This document shows, in pieces, positions 56,003 to 64,000 of a stretch of 64,000 nt of DNA (the stretch's first letter is position 1; each line of letters starts with the position of its first letter). The notes under the pieces were generated by a model. That model was not told the origin of the DNA and searched no databases. It was given only the letters and a program-made list of their open reading frames with translations. The stretch comes from Blastobasis lacticolella (taxonomy: Eukaryota; Arthropoda; Insecta; Lepidoptera; Blastobasidae), in the NCBI GenBank assembly GCA_905147135.1, contig LR990060.1, positions 9,502,001 to 9,566,000 of the forward strand, written 5' to 3'. The translations under genes and the position numbers were made by a program.

Positions 56003-56153
56003 AATCATCATCATATCAGCCAGAAGACGCCCAGTGCTGGGCATAGGCCTCCCCCAGAGATCTCCACAAATACCGGTCCTTTGCTTTCCGCATCCAGCTG
56101 GTACCTGCGATCCTTCCAAGGTCGTCGGTCCACCTTGTAGGAAGCCTACCCAC
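56003..56153 (-). pseudogene. Short 5'-truncated RTE family 1 insertion with target-site duplication
   Basis: 151 bp matching the extreme 3' end of the intact RTE (CATCATATCAGCCAGAAGAC, GGCCTCCCCCAGAGATCTCC, TGTAGGAAGCCTACCCAC). The host sequence CTATCATCAT occurs at 55993-56002 and 56154-56163, a 10-bp target-site duplication. The copy is close to the intact element, so probably recent. Confidence 0.85.
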
Positions 56154-56163
56154 CTATCATCAT

Positions 56164-57651
56164 TACAGTAAAAACCTTGTAATTTTTAGTAGGTCCTCTA
56201 TAGGCCTATAATTGTTGTCCCAATTTAAGATATCTCTTAAAAATAAGTTCTAAAATAAATAATTTTTTTTTCTTAACAAGCTTTTATCGCGTGGTATAGT
56301 CCTCACCAAGACCATTTCAACGAGCCGAAACACGATGGGGTTATCTTGTTGCGTTCAGTAATTCCTATCACCACCTTCCGACTCTAACATCAGACTAGCT
56401 GCATGGTACCATATTAATGCATTGTCGTCCAAGTTACATAGGTACACAAAATTGCAGATCAATTGAACATAGGGAAGTGGGTCAAATTAGGCTTGCCAGA
56501 TTTGCCTTACAAACATTGTAAGATAAATAAAAAATTGAAAAAATAACAAAAGGCCACCGCGTTACCTAATTAATATCTGCTGCCAAGCAACATTGTAGGC
56601 AATGTTGTGATCCGGTGTGAAGGGTCGCGTGTGCAATCACAGGCATTATGCATTTCATCTTATTCTTCACACTGGCAATGCACCTGCTGTTCCGCATTTT
56701 TTTTTTTATTAGGCTCTTACAACAAATTACAGCCATTAAACAATATTGTGCATAATTTGTGTTTATTGTGAAATCTAAGTGCATTAATCGTAGATGCAAT
56801 GCGATACGTAAGGGCGATAGTTACCGCTTACCATCAAGTGGACTGTCTGCTCATTTGTTAGTGATTAGCATAAAAATACGAGTGACTGTACCAGAAGATA
56901 CTATGTGGTTACACAACACATCGTACAATTAAAAAATATATATATTTTACTTGTATTTGTGTTTATTTTTGGTATTTTAGATGTGTGTATTTTTATTTTT
57001 CCTGCAAATATTTTATGTGTACCTTAACGGACGCTATATTTCCAGAATTCAATAACTACAATTACCAATTCATTAAAATAAGCTCCTAGTAGAAGCACTT
57101 ATCTAAATTACTAATTTCGAATTCTCGCAAATTGAAACGGACCAATTAGAACATCGACAAGCTGCTAAATTAAAAGGGCCTTGGCCATTCAACACGAATA
57201 CTAAGCATAAACGCCTGATATTACGAAACTTGGCACCGTCATTTGACATTGAAACTTTGCTACATTACTGTTAAGGTAACTTCCTGCGCCCTTAGTCATG
57301 ATTTCTTGAGTACAATTACAGTCAAGTTGGGCCAATTCGAGTCAATCGTTACTTTGACCTTGTTCCGGAACTTCTGGAACTACGTCTGTTTTATCTTTCA
57401 ATATTAGTTCGTCTAGATTTATTTGCTAACGTTGGGGATGACAGACTCCTACGCTTTCTACGTTTCCTTCCTTCCATTTATTCATATCTTCATTATTAAT
57501 TCATTTAAAACTAAAGCGTTTTTACAACCCACAAACATCTTACAATTATGTCGTTTGGTTAAATTTGTCGGTGAATTTTTATTATCAAAGGAATAATGTG
57601 TGTCAATTAATTTTATAGCCCTTTAATTCGTGTTTCCCTCGACACTTATTT
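56164..57651. other. Mostly unassigned
   Basis: GCGATAGTTACCGCTTACCA then GTGGACTGTCTGCTCATTTG at 56813-56860 is the LINE-tail trace. No gene recognised. Confidence 0.4.
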
Positions 57652-57764
57652 GGAACACGCAACCAGTCTGCGTAGCATTGTCGCGCGCGATAAAACTTTG
57701 TGTCTCGCTTACTCCAACCAAAGTGCTAGTTTTATCTCTCTCTCGCGCGGAACACGCAACCAGT
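57652..57764. mobile_element. Foldback segment between 16-bp direct repeats
   Basis: GGAACACGCAACCAGT is at 57652-57667 and 57749-57764. Between them, GCGCGCGATAAAACT and AGTTTTATCTCTCTCTCGCG are inverted with a small insertion. It looks like a small insertion with a 16-bp target duplication or a local tandem duplication. Confidence 0.6.
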
Positions 57765-58284
57765 TCAAGCGTTTCGGGTGTCGATAATCTTCTCAATTAA
57801 TCAGACGCAATCTCCAAATTAAATTATAGCCACCGATTAAATAGTAATTATAAAAGTGCTTTTATTGCGGTGTTTACTGATGGTGTCCACGGATTAGTAT
57901 TTGGACTCTACTCTTTGTAATTTATGTGACTCAATCCATAATTAAACCATTTATCCAGTTCCTGATTCGAAGAGTGCCAAATACAACTATGGTACCCTTT
58001 AACTATAGAGTAAGCCATTAGAAACGGAATTCCAAATTTAACGTTCAATTTCTAGCGGCCGATTGAATCCGGAAATCCTTTTGCATGTCTCTCGGGTAAT
58101 CATTGCCCACAAATCCATTTAGCCCACTTTTGGTCACACACTCGTTAATTTCCACTGAGCTCAGCGTGAATACGTTGGAAACCAGTTAGTTATAAATCAA
58201 GCTTCATATGTTATAGGCGGCTTTGCGAATACTTCGATATGCAACGCCCTTATTCGAACTGTAATTCAATATCAGTCCACTGAT
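57765..58284. other. Unassigned
   Basis: AT-rich; nothing recognised. Confidence 0.35.
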
Positions 58285-58482
58285 AGACATCTACACTAAT
58301 ATTATAAAGAGGAAAAGTTAGATTTTTTGTTTGTTTGTTTGTATTGAATAGGCTTCGAAACTATTGGACCGATTTCAAAATTTCTTTCACCGTTGGGAAG
58401 CTACACTATCCCCGGGTGACATAGGCTATATACCCGTGTACCCGTAGTGGTACCCGTGCGAAGCCGGGGCGGCTGCTAGTAA
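58285..58482 (+). repeat. Lep1-like dispersed element
   Basis: ACATCTACACTAATATTATA, TTTGTTTGTTTGTTTGTATT, GAAACTATTGGACCGATTTC, CCCCGGGTGACATAGGC and the end GAAGCCGGGGCGGCTGCTAG. This sequence type is very common in Lepidoptera, and I recall it as the Lep1/non-canonical Helitron group. That classification is from memory and untested. Confidence 0.65.
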
Positions 58483-58724
58483 TTTATAATCTACTCATTA
58501 CTACAATCTTGTTCTTGTCATGTTAACTTAACAACGACACAACATGATGACGTAGCGTGACCAAATTATATCCAGCTAAGTACATACATTATTCAAAAAT
58601 TATGTCCACCATTACACTGATGGTACAAAGAAAAACCCGTGGAAGCCAGTTATCTTTAAATCACAGCGTTTCACTTATTTCATTCTGTGATCAATCGATA
58701 ATCATCGGTCATAGACCTCTCATA

Positions 58725-58960
58725 ATATCAGCCCGAAGACGCCCACTGCTGGGCATAGGCTTCCCCCTGAGATCTCCACAACAGCCGATCTTGTGCCTTC
58801 CTAATCCAGGTGGTACCTGCAATCTTTAACAGATCGTCGGTTCACCTAGTGGAAGGCCTACCAACGGTAGGTGGTCGCCGCTTGAGAACTTTCCTGCCCC
58901 AACGGCCATATGTTCTGCGAGATATGCCCTGCCCACTGCCACTTCCATAGTTACTGGCCA
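58725..58960 (-). pseudogene. 5'-truncated RTE family 1 3' end
   Basis: ATAATATCAGCCCGAAGACG, CTGGGCATAGGCTTCCCCC and TGCCCTGCCCACTGCCACTT align with 20709-20945 of the intact RTE. Internal deletions (around 58855) and substitutions mark an old copy. Confidence 0.8.
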
Positions 58961-59299
58961 TATTTTGTCATCACCTATAAGATGCAATCATCATGTTGTT
59001 ACACCAAGAAAAAATATAGGCAATTGAAATGCTCACAGAACCATACCACTCGTCTTGGTTCCACACTCCTTAATTTCCCACGAATCCAGCAGGAAACCGG
59101 TAGGAACCGGTTGGTTGTAAATCTCGTTTAACGTCTCACGTTGTCCCGGATCAAGACGAATCGCTTTGTTTACAGAATCGAGATTAGCCGAGTGTAGGCG
59201 GCGTCTATGGGCATTGTCCCGTGTTACGTGGTATTACGGCGGGAGCATTGTGCCGCAGTGATGACTTGAGATAAGCTGGGAGGTAGATTTTGTATTGGT
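58961..59299. other. Unassigned
   Basis: Between two LINE remnants. CACGAATCCAGCAGGAAACC is unrecognised. Confidence 0.35.
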
Positions 59300-59535
59300 A
59301 TCAATCTGTGCGCAATCAGAATGGAATGGTACCTCGTCGAAAAATCAAAGTAACCGAATATATTTCATACACACCATCTAAATGCCTGACATCTAACGTG
59401 AGGGCATCGCGAGCCTTTTTACCGCACACATGCAGGATGTGGAATGAGCTTCCTCCCGAAGTCTCCCTTTGGGTTAATATGGGGTTCTTCAAAAGGCATG
59501 TTAACAGGTAGCTCAAAGACCGGCAACGCATGCGT
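59300..59535 (+). pseudogene. LINE (CR1/Jockey-type) C-terminal fragment
   Basis: The plus-strand frame has YISYTPSKC, FLPHTCRMWNELPPEVSLW and GFFKRHVNR followed by a stop. The pattern FxPRTxRxWNxLPxxV...SFKxxVxR is the final block of CR1/Jockey-type reverse transcriptases. No catalytic part. Confidence 0.7.
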
Positions 59536-59919
59536 TCCCCTTAGGTTGCAGTTGTGTGTACGATGGTGGCCGATTTTAATCATGCGAACCGCCCGTACAA
59601 ACCCCCCGCTTAAACAATAAAAAAGTGAAGGTTGATATAACTTCGATAATGTTCAATCTAAGTCTGATGAATAACGATAACGCCAACCTCTCACTTTGAT
59701 GCCGCTTGACAAGTTACTTGACTACTAGACAACTCAACACTATGTGGGTAAAATGACAAGCCGCATTATAGTGATTAGTGAGTGAGTGGTTACTCGCTTA
59801 TTCGCCCGAGAACTGTCATTTTGATTTACTTCGGCAGGATTCTGAGATATTCTGACCACACGCAGCTTATGCAATTTTTGGTTTGTAAAAAGCAAACGCT
59901 CGGTAAAAATGTCCCACCC
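59536..59919. other. Unassigned
   Basis: It probably includes the 3' UTR of the preceding LINE fragment (to about 59620). The rest is unrecognised. Confidence 0.35.
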
Positions 59920-60055
59920 GCATAGTAATCGTATCACAGCCGCACAGTCACCGCGTCGTGGGCGTGCCAATGGTGTAGACTGCACGTTTTGTGTCGTACG
60001 AATCGCACACGAATCGTAAGCGTTTACTGTCCAGTCTGTAAGCGGCGACTTATAA
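59920..60055 (-). repeat. Family D dispersed repeat, most complete minus copy
   Basis: CCGCATAGTAATCGTATCAC, CACAGTCACCGCGTCGTGGG, GGTGTAGACTGCACGTTTTG and CAGTCTGTAAGCGGCGAC run parallel to 29777-29945 in reverse. Confidence 0.65.
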
Positions 60056-61135
60056 ACGGGCTCTAAATATTTAAGCTGTTCCTTAACTGCTTACCAAGAA
60101 ATGAATCCAAGAGATGATCTAGGTATTCCCCATTCAATATTTAAGCTAGTACTTTGTTAAGAAAGATAATTTTGGCGGACTAGATTTTCTTACTGAATTT
60201 TAATGAACCTAAAGTCTTTATTAGTTAGCGCTTATCATATTTTCTTTGTACAAGTCATACTTATTTTTTATTATGGAGGGAGGCAAACAAACTGATGAAA
60301 ATCCATACTAAGTTAATACATAAATGTAACAACTGTTACAATTTTTCGCCTTCTGTTTCAACCTTATTCTATCTAATGCTGAGTCTAGGTCCCCATGCTT
60401 CTCCACAATGAACTGTCCTGGGCTCGTTTTTGTTTGGGTATAGCGAAGGTTACGATATACGCTTCCAGCTTGAGTCCTAGCTTGAAAGCTATTACCAGTA
60501 AACAAAGACCTTACAAACAAATTAAGTTATTTCCTGTCATTGCTAAGTGTTCCAGCGATGTTAAACCCTACACTGTGTAATTTGTGTTTAGTAAGGGTTC
60601 TTAATGATAGGTTAGGGATGAAATAGCCAGTTTTAACACCCCCAGCGTTTATTTCGCGAGTCACACTTGTAATTTGGCCTGATGGCAGTGCCTCGAATTA
60701 ATATCATGTTCCATTTTCATAATAACATCGTGAATAATTGACGTTATTTTGGTATCGCGAAAAGACGATAATTAATCGCGAAAATATTTCAAACGCGCTT
60801 ACTTTAAACATTAATTTAATGTGTCCACTAACTAATTTATTTAATGTTATTAAAATCTGTGTTAAATTGCGCAGTAATTTGTTAAATTAATCAGCTTAAT
60901 ATAATATTGAGCTGTAATTAATCTCTTTACATCTATTTTTTATTTTGTTAATAATTTCAATAACCTCTAACAGAAGATCCACTTTAGGTCGAACCAGCGG
61001 AGTCATTAAGCCAATGTCATTAATACCTACTTATAGATTAGATTAGATAGATATACCCAAGCATTAACCGTAACTCGACGACCGTGCGCCCTTTTATGTG
61101 AGTATGGAAATTATAGTTAGTTCGACACTAATGTT
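60056..61135. other. Unassigned AT-rich DNA
   Basis: No recognised features; AT-rich with many TTAAT steps at 60800-60960. Confidence 0.35.
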
Positions 61136-61384
61136 CCTGCCAACCCAATTCGTCAAGAAAATTCAGCACACCCTTCGGTCTCCGGAAGATCTCCGAGAGT
61201 GTGGTTGGTTATCCTGAATACTTAGATCTATAAGAAGCCACGCCACTGCATTTGAGCAAGGCATGGGCAGCTGTTTCTTCTTCCTCTTAGCATGCTCTGC
61301 ATACTGGGCTGTCCGTCAGACCCATAGTGAAAAGGTGTTTATTATACGGGCCGTGTCCTGTTAGTGCCCCGGTTACCAATTATA
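61136..61384 (-). pseudogene. R1/Jockey-group LINE zinc-knuckle region, decayed
   Basis: The minus strand reads LTGHGPYNKHLFTMGLTDSP, VCRAC, EEEETAAHALLKCSGVAS and RRPKGVLNFLDELGW. The CxxC...H...C spacing after a GH...HL block, with a GW end, is the C-terminal zinc-knuckle region of R1/I-group reverse transcriptases. Two in-frame stops interrupt it. Confidence 0.75.
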
Positions 61385-61611
61385 CCTACTTATACACAGT
61401 AAGGGAGCCGTAGGTTACCCTACGTCATCGAGTACAAGAAAAAATCCACTTTGAAGAGATAGTAGAGGTTTAGAAGACCGACAAAACTTTAGTCTGCCCG
61501 TACGCAACCTGGCTCAATGTTTTTTTTTTGTGACTCATACTTTGACTTTTCTTAGCGAAGCGGTAGTTATAGTTAGTAGTAATAATGCGTTTATTACACA
61601 TTCTTAAATTC
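61385..61611. other. Unassigned
   Basis: Flank between the LINE remnant and the foldback element. Confidence 0.3.
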
Positions 61612-61806
61612 AGCGACTGAATTCAGAAACAAAAAGCGTGAGAGCAAATCAAAGTGGAATGTATTGTCCATTTTTGTATCACTTATATTAAGGCACACGT
61701 CGCTCCGCTTTTCAAAAATCCGAGATACGAAAATGGACCTTATTCAATGAGCAATACATTCCACTTTGATTTGCTCTCACGCTTTTTGTTTCTGAATTCA
61801 GTCACT
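61612..61806. mobile_element. Foldback element with perfect 52-bp inverted arms
   Basis: 61615-61666 is the exact reverse complement of 61752-61803. The interior 85 bp also has weaker pairing (TCCATTTTTGTATC with GATACGAAAATGGA). No coding capacity. The arms are identical, so it is young or maintained by conversion. A target duplication was not found. Confidence 0.8.
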
Positions 61807-61904
61807 TATTAGGTAGTTTCTTACTTACCCACTTATGTACTTATGTCCTAGAAGTAACAAAAACCGGTCTGCCTCACTTCCTCTTACACTACTTTTCAGA
61901 CACA

Positions 61905-62160
61905 TCGAAGTCACTTTTCCTTTGGTTATGTGGATATTCGCCATAATATTTCGGGGATGTAGAATGAGCTCCCAGCCACAGTGTTTCCTTTGGACTATGA
62001 CATGGGATCGTTCAAGAGGTATATTAGAGGTCTCTTCAGAGGCGGGCAACGCATATAATACTCCCCTGGTGTTGCTGATGTCCATAGGCGGCGCTGACCA
62101 CTTTCCATCAGGTGGCCCGCTTGCCTGTTTGTCTGCCGCGTAACATAAAAAATATTCGAT
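61905..62160 (+). pseudogene. LINE (CR1/Jockey-type) C-terminus with 3' UTR
   Basis: The plus-strand frame from about 61961 reads NELPATVFPLDYDMG, SFKRYIRG and LFRGGQRI, then a stop. It is followed by GGTGTTGCTGATGTCCATAG, GGCGGCGCTGACCACTTTCC and an A-rich end. This copy links the C-terminal block to the 3' UTR type seen alone at 4455 and 50828. Confidence 0.75.
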
Positions 62161-62230
62161 AACTTGGAGTGATGTTGTTAGGTGGTATACCTAACAACAT
62201 CGCCCCAAATTATGGAATATTTTTTTTATT
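62145..62230. other. Extended hairpin at the end of the LINE fragment
   Basis: GATGTTGTTAGGT (62171-62183) pairs perfectly with ACCTAACAACATC (62189-62201). The pairing continues imperfectly outward (AAAAATATTCGATAACTTGG with CCAAATTATGGAATATTTTT), giving about 40-bp arms. Confidence 0.75.
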
Positions 62231-62417
62231 ACATACTTCAACATGCTACGTTGATGCATAAATATCTATACCTAATGATGTTGTGTGATGCGAGTTGGAT
62301 ACGTCCGGCTGACTGAGATCGATATTGATAGAATACTTACTAAATGACAGAATTATACGTAACTTGATAATATATTATGTAACTTGTGTACTATAATAAC
62401 TTTTGATAAGATTACAT
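62231..62417. other. Unassigned
   Basis: AT-rich, no feature. Confidence 0.3.
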
Positions 62418-62471
62418 AATTCTTAAAACATAAATACAAAAACACAAATACATCTTTATGTTTTAAGAATT
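62418..62471. other. Hairpin, 17-bp perfect stem
   Basis: AATTCTTAAAACATAAA (62418-62434) pairs with TTTATGTTTTAAGAATT (62455-62471), loop 20 bases. Confidence 0.85.
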
Positions 62472-62589
62472 TCGCGGTAATTCACAACGCAAGAACTCAC
62501 ACAATTATCGGACTTGTCACCTCCATTGACACTTTGTGCGCGCGCGATGGACATGAACAGTACTGTGGTCATGAGTAGCCTTATAATTT

Positions 62590-62705
62590 ATAACGCGTGC
62601 GTGATGCCCCTGGTATTGCAAACGTCCATAGACTGCGGTGACTGCTTACCATCCGGCGGGTCGTAAGGTTGTTTGCCACCTTAGTGGTATTAAAAATTAA
62701 TAAAT
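62590..62705 (+). repeat. LINE 3' UTR fragment
   Basis: GCCCCTGGTATTGCAAACGTC, GCGGTGACTGCTTACCATCC and GTTTGCCACCTTAGTGGTAT with an A-rich end; same class as the 46340-46430 trace. Confidence 0.65.
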
Positions 62706-63365
62706 AAAATATTAAACTAGACAGGCATTTGACCGCCATCTCACCTGTTGGTAAGTGACTATGCGACCGAAGATGGAGCATGCCTGTCAAAAAACAGTAA
62801 TTCACTCTAGCCTCTCAACTAACCATTAAAATGTTTCACATTTGAACCAGCCCCCTCTAAAGGCAACCTCCATATCAGAGAACCTTTCAATTTTCCAATC
62901 CCCAAATACTACAACACGGTTATTACAAACGTACAATTGTCAACCATCTGGTAATTTTCCAGAACAGGCAGGCGTTCGCAAATCAGTAGTCAGCTGCTTT
63001 GCATTATTCGATATTATTAGATTCGCCACATGTCGCCCCGGTGGCGTAGCATTAACAAATCTAATATTCTTTATGACAGGGCCGCTTTCGATTTTGCTAT
63101 GGGTGATTTGGTTAGTTCAATAATCTGTTTCGGTTTATTAGAATAGAAGAGGTTGCTATTTTGCTAGATTTTATCTATACATCGTTTAAAACAACGTCGC
63201 TTTCCGCCGCTAGTAGCTATGACTTATGTACGATTATTAGTTGTTTTAATCAACACAGTTTTCAACAATTGATACAGTGATTCTTAAGATAGTATATTAT
63301 TTTTATCGGGTAGATATATAATTTTATATAAAAAAATGAGTAATCGACCCTCAGGGTGAAGAAAT
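62706..63365. other. Mostly unassigned
   Basis: TTTGACCGCCATCTCACC at 62728 is the inverse of the motif at 5113. The 93-codon frame at 62842-63123 has no recognisable domain. Confidence 0.35.
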
Positions 63366-63690
63366 GCTGGCGGCATGTTGGCTAAGGGTCTGACCCGTAG
63401 CCGAGAGGTCCCGGGTTTTAGTCCTAGTGCCGCCACGTGCTAATGACTCCCTTCTGAGTTATATACTATAAGTATTGTTAGTTGAACACTTTGATTGTTG
63501 AAATATGCACATTTAGGCGACTGAATTTATGAAATGATCTAATCAGGTCCGGTTCCCCTGTCAACAGAGTCACGGAGGTCAGATTGCAGTCGCTTCACTG
63601 TAGTTCATTGATCTGTCAAATCCTGGATCATAGTCAAGGCGGACCACGGGCCCTCACGCGCGTGATCACAACCGGGATATCAACGCCAAG
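63366..63690 (+). repeat. SINE B, best full-length copy
   Basis: The tRNA-like head GGCATGTTGGCTAAGGGTC (A box) and GAGAGGTCCCGGGTTTTAGT (degraded B box) ends TGCCGCCA. The body includes TGTCAACAGAGTCACGGAGG and TTGCAGTCGCTTCACTG, and the tail AAATCCTGGATCATAGTCAA, GCGGACCACGGGCCCTC and TGATCACAACCGGGATATC. It serves as the reference for the other SINE B pieces. Confidence 0.8.
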
Positions 63691-64000
63691 CTAATTACTA
63701 TTTACACAACCACACACTCATACTTTTAAAAGCTACATAGAGTAAAACACGAACAAAACAAACATTCATTAGTCACACATACCATTGTTTATAATCACAC
63801 TAGAGTCTATCACAAATACTGCTTTCAGAATTCAATTATAGCCACTGAACCTTGAAAGGGCACAATTAACCACTTGCCTTAGCAAACGTCGAAGTTAGTT
63901 GATAGTATGTTGGTTTAGGCTCTACGTAAGTATCTCTACACACTCTACACGCTTGATAGAGTATTGTTTTCACTACTATTAGGGTCTAATCATTGAGTAA
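63691..64000. other. Unassigned window end
   Basis: AT-rich; no feature recognised. Confidence 0.3.

Overview
The window looks like AT-rich, intron-like or intergenic DNA from a moth or butterfly (Lepidoptera). This rests on the repeats: an RTE-type non-LTR retrotransposon of the kind common in Lepidoptera, tRNA-derived SINEs, CR1/Jockey-type LINE tails, short foldback elements, and no bacterial-style gene packing. I recognise no complete host gene. One short segment on the minus strand (14818-14892) reads as a possible host first coding exon: a signal peptide followed by a strong splice donor.

Layout. Positions 1-20 kb hold SINE copies, LINE remnants, foldback DNA elements, two local tandem duplications and several copies of a roughly 250-bp RTE-derived family (family A). 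At 20.7-23.9 kb on the minus strand lies a full-length RTE retrotransposon with an uninterrupted 955-codon endonuclease/reverse transcriptase ORF and a 13-bp target-site duplication. From 24 to 31 kb little is recognisable. At 31.5-32.1 kb (minus) there is an ORF1-like LINE fragment, and 32.8-34.1 kb holds several inverted-repeat structures.

The most striking structure is at 34411-41091: two direct 2392-bp repeats differing at one position that I noticed, starting TGTAAC and ending GTTACA. They enclose a 1.9-kb interior without a recognisable retroviral-type protein and are flanked by CTTC on both sides. It reads as a young non-autonomous LTR (LARD-like) element on the minus strand, inserted into an old decayed RTE copy whose two halves lie at 41092-41965 and 34325-34410. 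The interior carries at least four extra copies of the polypurine-like motif found beside the LTR.

From 42 to 64 kb there are more SINEs, LINE 3' ends, an R1/Jockey-like zinc-knuckle remnant, a GC-rich 21-bp minisatellite, a Lep1-like repeat, and several near-perfect foldback elements.

The RTE element is the only intact protein-coding gene. It is the plausible source of the 5'-truncated RTE fragments, and its machinery could mobilise the family A elements that share its ends. All family names come from recognising motifs by eye; no database search was run.
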